A stretch of 64,000 bases of DNA, from assembly GCF_021018805.1 (NCBI RefSeq), contig NC_086266.1, forward strand, positions 6,510,001 to 6,574,000, written 5' to 3'. Below the pieces are notes generated by a model that ran no database searches, was not told the DNA's origin, and saw only the letters and a list, made by a program, of their open reading frames with translations. Below, one piece after another: positions 13,447 through 26,869 of this stretch. The position numbers and the translations under genes were made by a program. The stretch is from Prinia subflava. Taxonomy: Eukaryota; Chordata; Aves; Passeriformes; Cisticolidae. Numbering within the stretch: position 1 is the first letter of the stretch; each line of letters opens with the position of its first letter.

Positions 13447-15577
13447 CTTCTCTCCTTTTCTCTTTGCCCTGACCAGGTGCCTACGCAGCCCCTTGCCCCC
13501 TCTTGTGTTTGGTCTCATGGCAGAATTTAAGCAATGGAACAGAGGAAAAAGGAGGCAGATGTGACTATGTGGGAAGTTGCTTTGCCACTCAGATGTGTAT
13601 GGGAACCACATCTTTTCCTGTAGTTTGTAGAAGGGGGATTTATTCTTTCAGCATTTTGAGAAAGACTTATGATTCCACCTGGCTATGCACAATAGCTTTT
13701 CTGTCTGTACTCTTTATCTTTCCTTGAGAGCTTTCTGACTAAGTTATTTTCCTCCTGGGATGTATAAAGTATACTCTCACCTACAGTGGGATAAAAGACT
13801 TGAATACAAAGGCCTCTGCTGAAGGCCTTTTGCAAGTATTGCCCATTCCCATCTAATTTCTCCTGGAGCTCATCTGTAGGGCCTTGCTCAGGCTGGGCCG
13901 TGTGGTAGGGCTTTATAAACTCAAAATGGTGCGGCTGTGCACTGTGGTACTCAATCTAGGAAGTTCACACCGAGGCTCTAAATTAGCAACTCGTTTAGGC
14001 TTTCTAATTGTGATGGTTTTTAAGTCATCTCACTCCAGGCAGTGGTGCAGTGAAAGCTGAAATCATGCTGGAGTGCTTTGCTGGCTCACAGCCCAAGCTG
14101 GCTCTCAGTGTGTTATAGGCAGCCTTTCCTGGGATGGTGGTGAATTAGAATTGTGGTTAGTATTTCTAGCAAGATGACAAATCACCTCACATCTAAAGGT
14201 TTTATTGCTTTTTCCGCTGTCTATGAACTCCAAAACGAGGCCATTTCTATGAAAAATGGCACTTGAGAATATGAAATTTCCAGAAGAATTTGGGATCTCT
14301 TTTCTAACAGAAGCTGAATGCACGGTGAACAATCCCTTTTGAAAAGAGGACATTGTTACCTCAGGAAATAGTAGTCACACAATTGTGTGAAGCTTTGGAC
14401 CTGCAAAATCAACCAGATTCTGGGAAATACATCTGGTTCTAAATTAAATTTACCTCAGTGCCCAATCCTGCACTGGGTTCTGCCCAGAGCTGGTGTGAGA
14501 AGGCTTCAGAGAAAGCTGTGAACCTGCATGTCTGTGTCCAATTCCTGCTAATGCTTCTCTTCTCAATTTCTCAGTACAGAGCTGCTCAGTGAGTCCACCC
14601 AACATCCTGCTCCTGAAGAAGAGACTGCTGTTTGTGACACAGAAAGTAAGTCATGGCCAAGAGTTCCACAGTACTGAGAGTTTCTGCTCTTCTTTGTGTG
14701 TTTCTCCAGACACTTTTGTTGTGCTCTAGCAGGTACCCCAAAGAGCCAGACTCTTCTGTAGTCTGTAGTTGCAGTGAGTAATCTGAAACCATGTAATTTA
14801 TTTAACGCCATTTCACTACTTAGCTTGCAGAATCTCTGTGAGAAATATTCCAGGTCCCTTGACCTTATTTTTTTCAGATTTGTTTTGAACAGCATGTCTG
14901 GAACATGTGTTTCATGTGTTATATTTCCTCTGTGGATTCATCTTTGACATCCAATGTGTGAACTTTTCTTATAATTAGTTCTGATCAGTAGAGCTAGTTC
15001 AAGTACCACTGCAGATCGTTTACCTCGGGTTTCTTGTTGGCAGTCACAAAACACTCACGGGATGCAGTCTGTAGCTGTGCAGGAGTGGAATTCTGCCTCA
15101 CTCACTTTGTACTGAAGTCAGAGCATATTCAGGCACACTCTGGATGCCCACAGCAGGTTTGCAAAACCAGTGGTCAAGTATTTAGTAAATGTATTCAACA
15201 CACAATTTTACCCAGATCCCTCAGCTTTTTTAGTTAGATAAATCTTTCTCTCAGCTGGGTGAGGTTTTATTCCATGATTTCATAAGTACTTGCTTTACAA
15301 CCATCTGTAAATTTAAAGCAGACTTACTTTCAATACCTTTACCAGTTGGGTTTGATTGCTTCAAGTGCCACGTGAGGAGAAAAACAAAAGGAGCATTTCA
15401 GTGGCTAGAGCAGACTCATTGAATATTGAAATTTTTTTTTATTCACCTTTAGTTGCTTGGGGTTTTGAGTAGATTTTAGGGAGGGGTGTGTTAATTAGTC
15501 ATGGGAAAAAAATCCAAAGTAGCAAGAGCCTAAAACCCAGACTGCTCCGGAAACGGTGAGAAATTTTTTCTTTACCT

Positions 15578-16135
15578 TTGATTGTATATCTTGCCTGCAC
15601 TATTTTTGCCAACAATTGCAGAAGTCTTGCCTTTCAGGAAAGAGATGAGGCCTCCGGAGAAATGTTGACTGTTTTATTCACGATTATCTTAGTATCATTA
15701 AATAGTTCACCGTGCTGTCCACGCTTGTATCTGATGACTTTTGTGTGTGTGAGTGCGAGGGCAGACGGCGCCGCTAGAGCAGAGAACACGAGCCGCGTTC
15801 TGGGAACGCCTTTACCGGGGAACCTCTTGCCCATGGGCTGGGAGCTCTTCCCTGGCCCCAGCTCCCGCCTCTGTGTACATTCTGCACATTCCAGCCGGGA
15901 ATTTGCTTACATAACCCCGGCTGCCCTGCCTTCCTCTCCCCACACAGGTGAAGTGCCGGCTGCGCTGGGCTCCGGCTCCCTGCCCGACCCACGGGCTCAG
16001 AGCTCTGAGCCATTGTTCTGTGGCCGAGCGGAGTCCCAGGCCCGGGGTGTTTCTTCCAGGGCAGAGTTAAGGCAGTTGTGTGGCAGCTGCAGGAGCCACA
16101 GTGGCTTTGTGTGTTCCTGTACGTTCCTGAAATGA
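15578..16135 (+). other. Unassigned 185-codon open frame across a CpG-rich patch
   Basis: The frame starts with MIVYLACTIFANNC and stays open for 185 codons, its second half through the GC-rich patch at 15755-16050. I recognise no domain. The residues are Ser/Ala/Pro/Arg-rich in the GC half and look like a translation of base composition. The first 60 codons have some hydrophobic runs but no convincing signal-peptide cleavage pattern. It may be chance. It would only be interesting as part of an exon of a transcript starting in the CpG patch. Confidence 0.12.
15755..16050. promoter_or_regulatory. CpG-rich patch, candidate CpG island
   Basis: Roughly 20 or more CpG dinucleotides fall within about 300 bases, against a flanking background that is nearly free of CpG. 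Such density normally means the DNA is unmethylated in the germline, as at promoters, or is a young insertion. No TATA box is visible. An ACATTCCAG motif near 15888, of the type bound by TEAD factors, lies in the middle. Strand and target gene are unknown. Confidence 0.45.
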
Positions 16136-16278
16136 CCCCTCAGAGCTGCCCACCCAGGAGATGGGAGCGGTGTGGGTGCTGGAGGGCTGCATTGAAATGC
16201 CTCATGCTGAGCAAACCTGGGCACTGTCCCGAGCCACCTCTTCCCTTCCCACAGAGGAGGAATGCTAACTCAGCTTGT

Positions 16279-16404
16279 TAAAAAACCAAAAAAAACCCAA
16301 CAAAATACCCCCCAAACAACCAAAAACACTCCCCCCAACCACCCCCCCCCCCAATCCAAAAAACCAACAACCAACCAAAAAGCAACCCCCAAACAAACAG
16401 CCCT
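16279..16404 (+). repeat. A/C-rich low-complexity tract
   Basis: About 125 bases consist almost entirely of A and C, with C-runs of 6 to 11 and A-runs of 4 to 8. The minus strand carries the matching G-runs, including one of 11. This could form non-B DNA and is prone to length error in assembly. Confidence 0.9.
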
Positions 16405-19400
16405 CCAAACCTCTGAGATCCTTGCATGCAGATATGCTTTAGGTACCAAGAATACCTAAAGACATCTAAAATATTCATCTAGGACGTGAGTTTAGGTTTC
16501 AGCTTTTCTTGCCAGTTGCTGATGATTCCATAGAAGTGAGCATTTTTCTACTTGGATTGCCCTACCCATGCTTTCAATATTCTGTTGGCAGTAATTGGTA
16601 GTGAATAATTCTAATGATAGTGTTGTCAATGGCAATACCCTTAATAAACAAAGAAGTTCCTGTTCAATGGCAGGTTGCACATGCAAAGAGAGTAGTAGTC
16701 TCAGAAGACTCTGTTCTATAAACAAGCTTATTGTGTTTTACTGGTTTAGGATTTTTATTTTTAAAGTTTGGTTTCCAGAGATTTTAATTGTCCCCTTTTA
16801 ACCATCATTGGATTCATGTGTAAAAATTTCTGCTGGAAAGGACACAGGACAACTTTCATTTCCAGAGCTGCAGAGCCTTTCTGGCTTCCACTGCAGTTGT
16901 GGGCATGCAGGAATTTTAGGAATGAATTGTTAGTTGTTGTTATTAATTTATTTGGGAAACACTAACACTGTGACTCATTAACTCATGTCTTGAAAAATGC
17001 TGTACTCTTTCTTCACAATCAGCAAACTGCTGGAAAACTCTCCCTTCTGACACTGACATGAACTAGAATCTGAGCAACAGAATTATGGATGTTGACTTAG
17101 TTCAGTAAGTAACCTATAAAGCCCTGGAAAATGGTGATGATATACAACATAGGCAAAACCCCCAGGAGTTCAAAATCATGTATCTTTAATAAAACCACCA
17201 GAAAATGTCTGAGTGACATAGGACATATATAAATATGATGTTACCAGCTTGAGAGCATGTCTTCCTGAGGTCAATGCTTTGGTTCCTGATCTGGATTTTT
17301 AATTTGATGTCATCTATTTGATCATTATATCCTGTTTCTTTTTAAATTCTTGGCTAATTTACTTTCTTTTGCTGTAATTTCCATTTCCAAGTTCTCTGAT
17401 AAGTGTCAGCCAGTGCCTTTTCAGACATTTCCTCTGTATATAACCCAGAGAGCTGCTTAATCATAAGTCATATGTGCAGCAATATGGTTTTATTATTATT
17501 CATGTCTTTCTAAAAGCTGAAGCCAGTTCTTAATTTGAGAGCAGAATTGTTGAGGCTTTGAAAAAAAGGGAAAGAATAGGAAGTCAGTCACTGTGGACCC
17601 AAAAATTTCCTTAGCAGCCTTTTATAATACAGAGCCCTGTAAGGCACCTTTCACTCAGATTCTGTCACCTCTGTGTGTCTGCATCTGCCCTTTTGCTCTC
17701 GTGCCAGTCCTTGCTCAGGCAGGTTCTGTACCAGAATTGAAGGGATGTGTTTCTGAAAGCTGCACTTCAGCAGGAATCTCATTCCTGACTCTTTGCTGTG
17801 CTCCTTTTTGGAAAGGTCAGAATCCCTCTGGGAGGGACCTGTGTGTCACTTGAGTCCCCAGTTCATGTGGTCATCTTTGAGAGTGGCAACAGTCCCAGGA
17901 CCTCTCAGTGCCATAAGTACCAAATTTCACATCTAAGTTCTTAGTGAGGGATATAAATAGAAATCAAAACCAGTTGGGCAAATGTGTTCTGTAAATAAGC
18001 TGCAAAGAAAGGCCTCCTGCCTGCACTGAAACTCCTCTGTCTGTACTTCCATCGATACATTCTGTTTGCTGGTTGTAAATCAAAATCACTGTGTCTGAAG
18101 ATACTTACAAACAGATCATCTGGTGTAGAACTCTTAGGAGAGAGAGATCATCTAGCACAAGAAATGTTTTATTGGAATGAAGAAAAAAAATGGAGAAATT
18201 GACTAAAAATGCATTATGTTTTGCACTGTTTAACACTCTCAAAATAAACTGGGAAACTCTTTTCCTCTGTTCTTCTCCTTCCCAGACATGTGTACTCATA
18301 ATATTTAATGGAGTGGAATTGCCTGAAAGAATTGGACCATTAATACACCTTTCTGTGGCTCCTTGGTACATATGTGAACAATTTGAATAAGAAAATGTGG
18401 ATTTGTAGTGATTCTTAGGCATCTTGTGGTAGATCATCTGTACTGGACAGATGGATTTGGTCACTGTAAGCCAAATAAATAAATTAGTGCTATCTTTGAA
18501 ATGTATAGCCACAACTGGCATCTCTAGTTACTGTACTCCCCTCCCTCAGCTCAGATGCCTTCCCCTGCACTGCTGAACTGGCCTAACTTTATATTCTGCT
18601 TGGCCTTGAGTCAGAACAGAGGACCACCTGCAGGAGAGAGATGTGAAATGTTATGCGTGCCTTTGCAATGGGATAAAGCACCAGAGTACCAAGTCTGCAA
18701 ATATTTTACTGAGCAGGTCATGTATTAAGTAAAGCAATGAAAGGTAAAATGATAAATGATGAGGTCATCGTTTTAAAAGTGGTGTCCAGGTGGTGGAAAG
18801 CCAAAGGGCTGAGATGAAAAAAGAGACTTCCTTTCAACTTGCCTGACTTGGTGTGTTGCCTCCATTGCACGGGATGAAGCTGGACTGGCTCGGGGAGGGT
18901 TTTGTTTGTGTAGAGATCTGCCTATAAAGCAGGAGCCTTGTAAAGGAAGGATACAAACCTGCTTTTGACTGTCTTGATTCATCTTTTCATGTGCCTCATA
19001 GGCTGCAAAAATGCATTCTGTATAATGCTAGATTTTTACCTAGTCTGATGTAACTACCTGTGAAAAGCATTAATTAATTCTGCCTGGCAGGGCCACTCAT
19101 GAAGACTGAATTTAGATATTTTTCCTCCACCCACCCCATTTTTAACCCAAAGCTGTGTATCAGCTGGTACCTGCAATCCCCAAACCAACCAACTTTCCAA
19201 CCCATTGCAAATGACTACAGGTGAAAACTTTCTGTCCTGTCCTGTATTTTGGAGCTAGCTTTCTGCCAAATTTCTTGGTTGCAGAAGAATCTAATAACTA
19301 CAGGCAATGGGGTAAAAGGTGTTGGATTAAAGCAGGGCATTTCATGCAACTTCTCTGTCACTTCTATTCTGAAGTGGTGTTAGTGTATCCCGGAGGGAGA

Positions 19401-21199
19401 TGCTGTTTGATTTGAAACTGCCTCTCGCAGTTGGGACGGTTCCTTTCATTCGCTGTGTGATCTGTGTGCCTGGGTGTGAAAATACACACGGAGACTGATG
19501 TGGGTAGCACAAAGGTATGGGGTGGGGGGCCCATCAGTCATTTTTCAAAGCGCTCATGCTTTGTCAACTATGCAGCAAGCTGCTTTATTCTCCTCCTTCT
19601 GCCTGGGGCAGTGGAGCATCAGTCAAGTATTTCCAGAGTGAAAGTCAGTTGTTTTCTGGTGGTCTGGAGCACTCAGTGTGCTTCCTAAGGGTCACTTCAA
19701 GCCAGGACTGAGGTGAAGGGAGAAGTGAGATTGTGTGGGAAGGAGTTGGCAGGTAGGGGGACAAAACTGATCTTCTGTGGCAGCAAGCTGGGAGCAGATA
19801 GAAAAGATGGTCCTGTAAAATGGCACAATTAAAGACAGTTTCAAGAAAAGAATTCAGGTTTGAATAATATGCATATGTAATTTTTGCCTTTAGGCTCCCT
19901 CCTTAAAGAATAAATTGCACCGATGTTCAAGGACTGTAGTTTTCTCATTTCTCAGGGACTTTGCTTCTGAGGGGCTGAATTCATCTCCTCCCTACCTACC
20001 ACTGCCCTAAGGGGATTCCCCTTTCAGTAATGTCATTGCCTCCTTTCCTGAGTGGAAAGCTCATCACAGATTCAGAGGCCACTGCCAACATCCTGGTAGT
20101 CTGTACTACCTGGAAGGTGCTACCTTGATGCATAAAAGGTTTTCTGGTGGATTTATATCCTGGAGTGCCCGTGGCCAGGGCACAGCAGTGGTGAAGAGAC
20201 AAGAGAGTTGTGTCCAGCCTGGCTGTGCACTTGCTCAGTCCAAGTCCTGAACTCTGTCTTGAACCTTCTTTCTGTGAATTTATTTCTCTTTCTGTGTTTG
20301 TATGCATGTAATAACACTTGGCAAGCACACAAACATGGCTCAGCTCTGAGTGAGGCAGTGCTGAAGCACAAAGTAGGCAAATTTGAAATTGTTTGGAGAC
20401 TTTTCAGAGCTTCTCATTATCTCATTTGTGCATTTAATGATTGTTGTGGGTGCAGTTTTTGAGGTTTGGATGCCACTGGCAGCAGTTGGAGGGAAGAGTC
20501 CTGCCTGCAGCAGGGCACAGTGACAGCACTGATAGCCTGGAGTGTTCTGTGTGGTCAGAAGAGGCAGCCCTGTGTGGGATGGGTGATCTGCTCTTTTATC
20601 TGAGGGAGGCAGGAGTTTGGAAAGAGCTCAGGTACATTGAGAGTGGAAACATCCCTGAAAAACGGGGGGCTTTTATGATTATAAGTCATCTATGAGCTTT
20701 GAAAATTATGTTGTCTCTGAAGTCCTCAGCAGAAGCTCTCGGCTAATAAAAGTGTTCAAAGCAGAAAATACTCCTCACACAGCAGGGCTGGAGCCCAGGT
20801 GGGTGCGTAGCTGGGGGAGCTTTGCTCAGGACAGGCTGAGGAGCTGACAGGGTTTTAGCTGTGTTGTAATAATTTGTCTGAAAGGCAATGAAATCAGTAT
20901 AGGATTCTCATGCAGATATCATAAACCCAGTCCTAGCTGAATAGAGAGAGAGGTTTACACCTCTGAACAGTAAGGTTTAGAGGTTTTTTACCTGTATTTG
21001 CTTTTATCACAATAAAATATGAAAATATGAACTGAGAGGTGCTTATAATTCATGTCCAACTCCTGTCCACTTCCTTCTGAGTGAAGCAATAGGATGCAGT
21101 AAGGTGAAGAAATTAAACCACAATAATTGAGTAAAATTTTTGATGAATTTAAAAAATTAAATGAAAACCTTATGTAAAAATTCTACAGATAAATCAGTT

Positions 21200-21246
21200 C
21201 TTTTTTTTTCTTTCTTTCTTTCTTTTTCTTTCTTTCTGTCTTTCTT
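21200..21246 (+). repeat. (CTTT)n-type microsatellite
   Basis: T-run followed by interrupted CTTT units, 47 bases long. The tract is purely pyrimidine apart from one G near its end, so it is a possible H-DNA former. Confidence 0.9.
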
Positions 21247-22485
21247 GGAATCCACCCTGAACCAGATGTTGGGAGTCTGTAGTTTAGTGTTTTTGGATCC
21301 CTGCCCAGACTTTTACCTATCTTTTCAGCTATTTACATGGGTTTTATTTCTCCAGCTGTGCTTTCACTGATACTGTGCAGCCACAGACCTCCTCAGTCAC
21401 TAATAGAGGGAGTTACTGGATTTTCATTGAGATGAACAGTGATACCAAACATCAAGTGGAAATAATTTTATCTTTTCTCAAATAGTAAGGGGATCAGGAG
21501 TAATGAAGGGTGTGAAGAAATCTGCTGTGGACAATGATAACACAGGAGGAGGGAAGGGAGTGGCACAGGAATTTTCTTTCCAGTGCCATCACAGAGAAGG
21601 AGCAGACAGCAGCTGCTGCTGTGTATGGGAAAAGGTGCAGGGGAATGTCTTTTGTTTAAAGCAGACTCAACTTCCATTGTGTCATTTGGCTTTAAGTGAT
21701 TTTTAAAGTTTTGATTCTCCCTATGTTTTAATTTCCATTAAAATTATTTTTTCCTTTTTATACTTAGCCATTATTAAGGATTTTGACTTGGATTATTGAT
21801 CCATAAACATTCAGTATGGAGGAAATGAAAGATTATTGGCATAACTGCTCTGGGCATAGAGAACTGCTGTCATTTGTCTCTTGTGTTACAGTGGGACTAT
21901 TTTGGAACAGAAAAATCATGAGCCTACACACCCCTCCTCTGAAAGACCACTAAATCTATTTCATGGCATCGCTCAGGCAGTTGCACTAAAACTTTTATTT
22001 TGTGTTGGCATAACGTTTTGCACATTTCTGAATTAAAGCCTTCCAGCTTGTCTCAGCTGTGAGGTTCAGGCTGGAGAGAGGAGAAGGTTTCTCAGCAGAG
22101 GGCTGGGAGGGCTCTCCTGAGTGAGGCTCTATGATTTTTAAAGGTGTCGTGTGGCAGCCTGCCTGAGAGACTGATGCTTCTCGTTTAGTCCTGCCTCTGG
22201 ACTGGAGCCAGTGCCCTAGAGATTAAATATTCCACAGCCTGTTAGCAATCCCCTGAGCAATCTCCTGTCTCCAGGTGCTGGTCTTTTACACAGGCTTCTT
22301 TGCAAAAGCAATTTCATTGGCAGGACGAATCGGCGAGTTCAGTTCAACTGGAATGTTCTAATGAAGTCTCTCATACCAGTCAGGCTGAGCAGCATCTAAT
22401 GGGAGGAAAGGAAGGGAAAATGGGGATGTTGTGGAAGGCTGGTTCTCAGTGCTGTGTCTAGGAAGACGTGACAGAAGTGTGTGAC

Positions 22486-22922
22486 TGATGCCTTCTGGGG
22501 CTACCTAAAAACAGAGGCCGGACAAATTTAAGGGACTAAAAAGTAGTTGTATTTATTGAAGGGCCTTCAGGGCAGACCAAGACCCCCAGGGGCTACACCC
22601 AAAAATGGAGGACCAGTCATGGGTTTTCACACTTTTGTAAGTTTGGTCTATTTGCATATTGGGGGTTAAAGTTCCAATTACAGCTTCAGGTAATGAAGTC
22701 ATTTACCCCAAGTTTGCTCACCCCAGCTCACTTTTGTTTCCATCTCTCAGAACCTGAGGCAGTGAGGTGTCCTTGGTTCCCAGGCCTGGAGAGGAATTGT
22801 TGTGTCTGACCAAAATGTGAAGACAGTAGCTAGCGCTGGATATGGAGTTTAGAATTATACACTAAAGAACTGCAGGATTGTAAATATATGAAAAATATAA
22901 AAGCTAAAATCCTAATGCCTCA
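22486..22922 (-). mobile_element. Probable solo LTR (minus strand)
   Basis: Read on the minus strand, the block begins TGAGGCATTAGGATTTTAGC at 22922 and ends in GGCATCA at about 22486, giving TG...CA termini. A CCAAT box (plus ATTGG 22658-22662) touches an octamer ATGCAAAT (plus 22650-22657). AATAAA lies downstream (plus TTTATT 22552-22557), about 65 bases before the proposed end. Promoter motifs, then a poly(A) signal, then a short U5-like tail is LTR order. I could not find a clean target-site duplication, so the ends are approximate. No gag, pol or env remnant lies nearby, so if real it is a solo LTR. Confidence 0.55.
22527..22567 (+). repeat. 41-bp direct repeat, copy A (inside probable LTR)
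   Basis: This segment includes the AATAAA region of the probable LTR (on the minus strand). It is identical base for base to 25218-25258, about 2.7 kb downstream in the same orientation. Confidence 0.95.
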
Positions 22923-25217
22923 TAAGAATGGCTGTGATGAGTCTGGGTGTCTGAGCTAGCTCAGGACAACCACACTGTGCTGAGTTTGCTGTGGGAAATG
23001 CAGAACTCATTATTTCCCAAGCAGCTTTAGCAGTAACTATTTGAAAGAAACCCCCCTAAAACACAGCTTGTCAGATGGTTATAAAATGGGCCCTGAGCTG
23101 TTGGGACCCAGCACAGCTGACAGTGGTGGCCCTATACTTTAAGGGGATTATATCCCACAATCACTGTGCTTGTCCCCTGATAGTGACACTCTACAAATAT
23201 CCAAAATTTATACATATCTGGATGCTTATAAATGTTAGTGGAGTATTCGTAGCTTCCTTTAGGACAGTATTTCTGAAGGAAGGTTAAAATAAGACAGATT
23301 TAAAGTGACTAACTTTAGTGTCCAGATGCAGAAGGAGGTGATCAATGAGTCAAGACTGTTTTTTGTAATCCAGACTTCTCCTTGGTGCTCCTAAGTCAGT
23401 TACATGTTTTATCTTTAGAGCTAAACTTTGGCCCCACAGTTTCTTTTCTTCCACATCATTTTCCACCAAAGAAAAGGTTTACTACCTCAGCATAGCCATT
23501 TAAATTAGTGCTTTTTTAGCCTGTGGATTTTGATCCCTTTGATTCCTAAATAGGTTATTGGGAATTTTAAAGTTTTGTTAAAAGATTGGAAAAGTGCACA
23601 GTTTACATGTAAGAGGTACGAGGGGATCAGTTTGTGCAAAACTGTATGGCCACATGAGCCAAAAGAGACTGTTCAAAGAACACTCTTTATTTGTTTAATT
23701 TATGCAATTTGTTAATGCTCTGTTGCATTTTAAGAGCCTCTCGAGGCCACCCGGTCTGTGCCTTGGAGAGATGCTTCGCTGCAAACATGGCTCCTGTTAA
23801 ATCCCGAGGCTCTGGTTCTCTACTTACATTGTGTCTGTGATTCAATCCTTATTTCTACAACTCACGTTTCACCATTTTCTTCCCTTCCTTTTTTTTCCCA
23901 TCCCAGCAGCCATCTGGTACTTTCTTCTGTCAGCCAAGTTTCTGTTCCTTACCTGGAGCCTTTCAAACAGCCACTCTCGAAGAGAGTGGATTAACAGTTG
24001 TCACTGGAAAATAAGTTTACTTCCAGCTGGAAAAGCTGTGAAATATAACTATTCATTCACTATATGTTATGCACTTCTGCTTGGACACTCTTAATTCCAT
24101 TTGAAGGCAAATACCTGGGAACAGTTTTCCTGCAAAATCTGAGGAGACCGTTAGTACCTTTAAAATGAGTTGGCTGGTTTGACTTGCTCCTATTATGCAT
24201 AGGGTGTCAACATAAAAAATGTGTTCTTTTAGCAGGGAGGTATTTGGGATTAGCCAAAGATGAGTTTTGAGACTTTAATCTGTGTCAGATTTAGTCCAAA
24301 TGGAAGAGATTCGTGAGCATTCTACTATGCTTATTTTTCTTTTTCTTTCCTTTTTTAGTAAAATCGGAAATTTGTATTTGTGCTGCATAATCTTTGTTCC
24401 TTTTATAATAAAAGTAGAAGTGCATGGGTCTATGCAACCTATTCTCTTTTCTCTGGTTTATTTTAAGCATCCAAAGAATAAAATTTGCTCATGTACTTTT
24501 AATTATTTCAAGAATAAAAATATCTAGGCTAGTAGTAAAAGTGTCCTGAAATTACTGTAAGGTTGCATGAGTTTTGGCTGTAAATCTTATTCACCTTGAC
24601 TAGATCTCATACTTTAATTCACTGGGGTATAAAATACCATTTACATTAGTTCTTAGTTCACTTAATCATAATTAAATTACTTCAGAGGCCAATAATTCTT
24701 AGAGACTCTTTCTTTGATGTGACACAAATAACAAACTGTGTTTGTAATGTGAAGGTGTTCTACTTCACTTTTACATTTGTCCCAGCCTTATCCAGCATAT
24801 AATGTTCTCTTTAGGTGCAGACATATGCTCTTGTTACATGCACCATATGGGTCACAGATGTGGCTGACATGGCTACATGACATCTTTTTTAATTTCATTG
24901 CACTATACCAAGGCTGTGCACAGGCCTTTTCATGATGGTTTGAAGGGATTTCTGCTCAAGATTTTAATTTTTTTATTCCACCAAAATGATGAGTGGGAGG
25001 AGGGAGCCCACTTTTTCTGCTATCAGGTTATATCATGGTAATAAAAACCCTGCGGAAGGTAATATTTTGTGGTTGCTGAATTCATTGTCACCTTAAGCAT
25101 GGCTTCAGTGAAAAGTACTTGTGGTTCTTTTTTCTAACACTTAAGCTTTGCCCTCCTTAAGAGGAAAGCTCTTCTGATCACAAAAGAACCATGAACTGAA
25201 AAAGTTTAAAGTAAAAG

Positions 25218-25258
25218 TTTAAGGGACTAAAAAGTAGTTGTATTTATTGAAGGGCCTT
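25218..25258 (+). repeat. 41-bp direct repeat, copy B (isolated)
   Basis: It is an exact copy of 22527-22567, but the rest of the LTR does not continue on either side. The left flank has its own short AGTTTAA repeats just before the match. A 41-bp fragment at 100% identity without the surrounding element is better explained by templated insertion during break repair than by an independent LTR insertion. Confidence 0.95.
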
Positions 25259-25371
25259 TTTGATTTAAATGCAGCTTAAGAAATAGTTTTATGGTAAGAA
25301 GCATATTTGGAAGCAGGGGGGTCGCTGCAGTGAATGGAACATTTGGATGTTACCTTAGTCAGAATATCTGT

Positions 25372-25395
25372 CTAACTAACTAACTAACTAACTAA
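25372..25395 (+). repeat. (CTAA)6 microsatellite
   Basis: Six perfect CTAA units in a row, 24 bases. Confidence 0.95.
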
Positions 25396-26869
25396 TTGCA
25401 TGCTTAGTGAACTCCCAGTTTGGTTGTGAGAGGCTGGAGGAACAGGAGTTATCTGAACAATAGTGCTGGTTAGGAAGTGAGAAAATAAAATTCCAGAGCA
25501 ATACTTGTTAAAATGTCTCATCATTTATTAATGATTTTTTTATTGTTGCCTCCAATAATAAAAAGGCTGGAAGCTGGGTTAGTTCTGAGAGGAAACATAT
25601 AATTTATCATATCAAATTTGAACAGGAGGTTATCTGTGTTCTCCCAGCAGCAGCAATCACAGCCATGGAGGAAGAGTGCCCACGTTAGCTTAGAGGTGAA
25701 GATGGGTAATTACTTGATTTGCCTGATAATCAACCATGGACAGGGAATGAGCACAAAAAGGAATATTTGGATTAGAGTGTTGATCCAACACTATCCCTGT
25801 TCATCCAGTGAAACCTATTCTTGGCAAGACTGAAAACTGTTTCATGCACCTAAACTCTTTTTTTGTCAGTATATCGTGTACCCTAATGTGAGGATGAGGG
25901 GACTGAAGGGCACAAAGCCCAAAGGACAGGGCTGGAGCATTCCTGGGTGGGGAGAACCTGGCACACTTAGAAACATTCTTTGCTGCAATTTGAGGTTCTG
26001 ATGACTTGAATCTTGATACTTCTTGGGGTAGAAAAAATCATAATTAAGCCAGAAGTTGTTTCATTAAAATATTTTATACATGTTAAAAAAAAATTATTCT
26101 TTTCCAATGCATGAAAAAATCCATGAGATGTGCAAGTACAGCATTTGTTTTTAACAAAGTGACCACACATGAAACCAGACACTGAAGGTACAGGGAGTGA
26201 CATGGAGCTGCTTCAAGTGCTCTGACAACCCAAAAAGCGAATTTTGTGTGAATGTGGTGGAGCTCAGGAGATCTCTGCTGCCTCAGTGCACAGTGAGTTC
26301 CAGAGCATGTGGTGGCTTCCTGTCATTAATGCTATCTACGAGATCAGGGCAACCCTTTTTATGAAATTTGGAAAGTTTTCATCTCAACTTTGACCTTTTA
26401 TTTGAATGTATGTTCATGTAAATTTGAAAAGCAGAAGTCGATTGCAATTCAAAGGAACTCATTTGTTCAAAATATTTTGGAAAGGACATTGGGACAGTTT
26501 CAAAAGGTTTTGGCTTTGTTTTAATGGGAAATTTGCCCAAATTAATTTGCGCCCACAGTTTCTGCTTTGCTGGAACAGCAGAGTCTTCTTGTCCCTCCCC
26601 ACCCAAATACGCTCTTCTTGATAAACCTCCTTCTGATCTCACTGATATTGTCAGAAATTGGATATAAATGATATTCACGTGAAAAAAGTAAATTCAGAAA
26701 TGGGTCTGAATTGACATTCATCACTGTTGGCACAGATAATTGGACTAATTATACCAAATTTGCCTCTGTATTTTGCAATATGGGTGCTGCAAGTGGCACC
26801 ATCTCTGGCCTGGATCTCTTGATCATAGTTTTTTCCATCAATACATTTAATATATTCAAGGCCCTCCTT

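Larger units (their letters stand above)
6971..15754. other. Long AT-rich non-coding stretch
   Basis: I see no supported gene. The open frames are short (under about 110 codons), overlap on both strands and carry no recognisable domain. Small features inside are a T-rich tract (7326-7373), a 15-bp near-duplication (about 13416-13446) and moderately GC-rich patches near 10860-11040 and 13860-14060. The second patch contains a TATA-like TTTATAAA, with no other promoter evidence. Confidence 0.6.
16051..22485. other. AT-rich non-coding stretch
   Basis: No supported gene is visible. Contents seen are an A/C-rich low-complexity tract (16279-16404), a CTTT microsatellite (21200-21246) and otherwise single-copy-looking sequence with short overlapping open frames on both strands. 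Confidence 0.6.

Noticed and set aside
22951..22964. 14-bp palindrome as a specific regulatory site.
   Set aside because: Palindromes of this length occur by chance in 64 kb. No further evidence.
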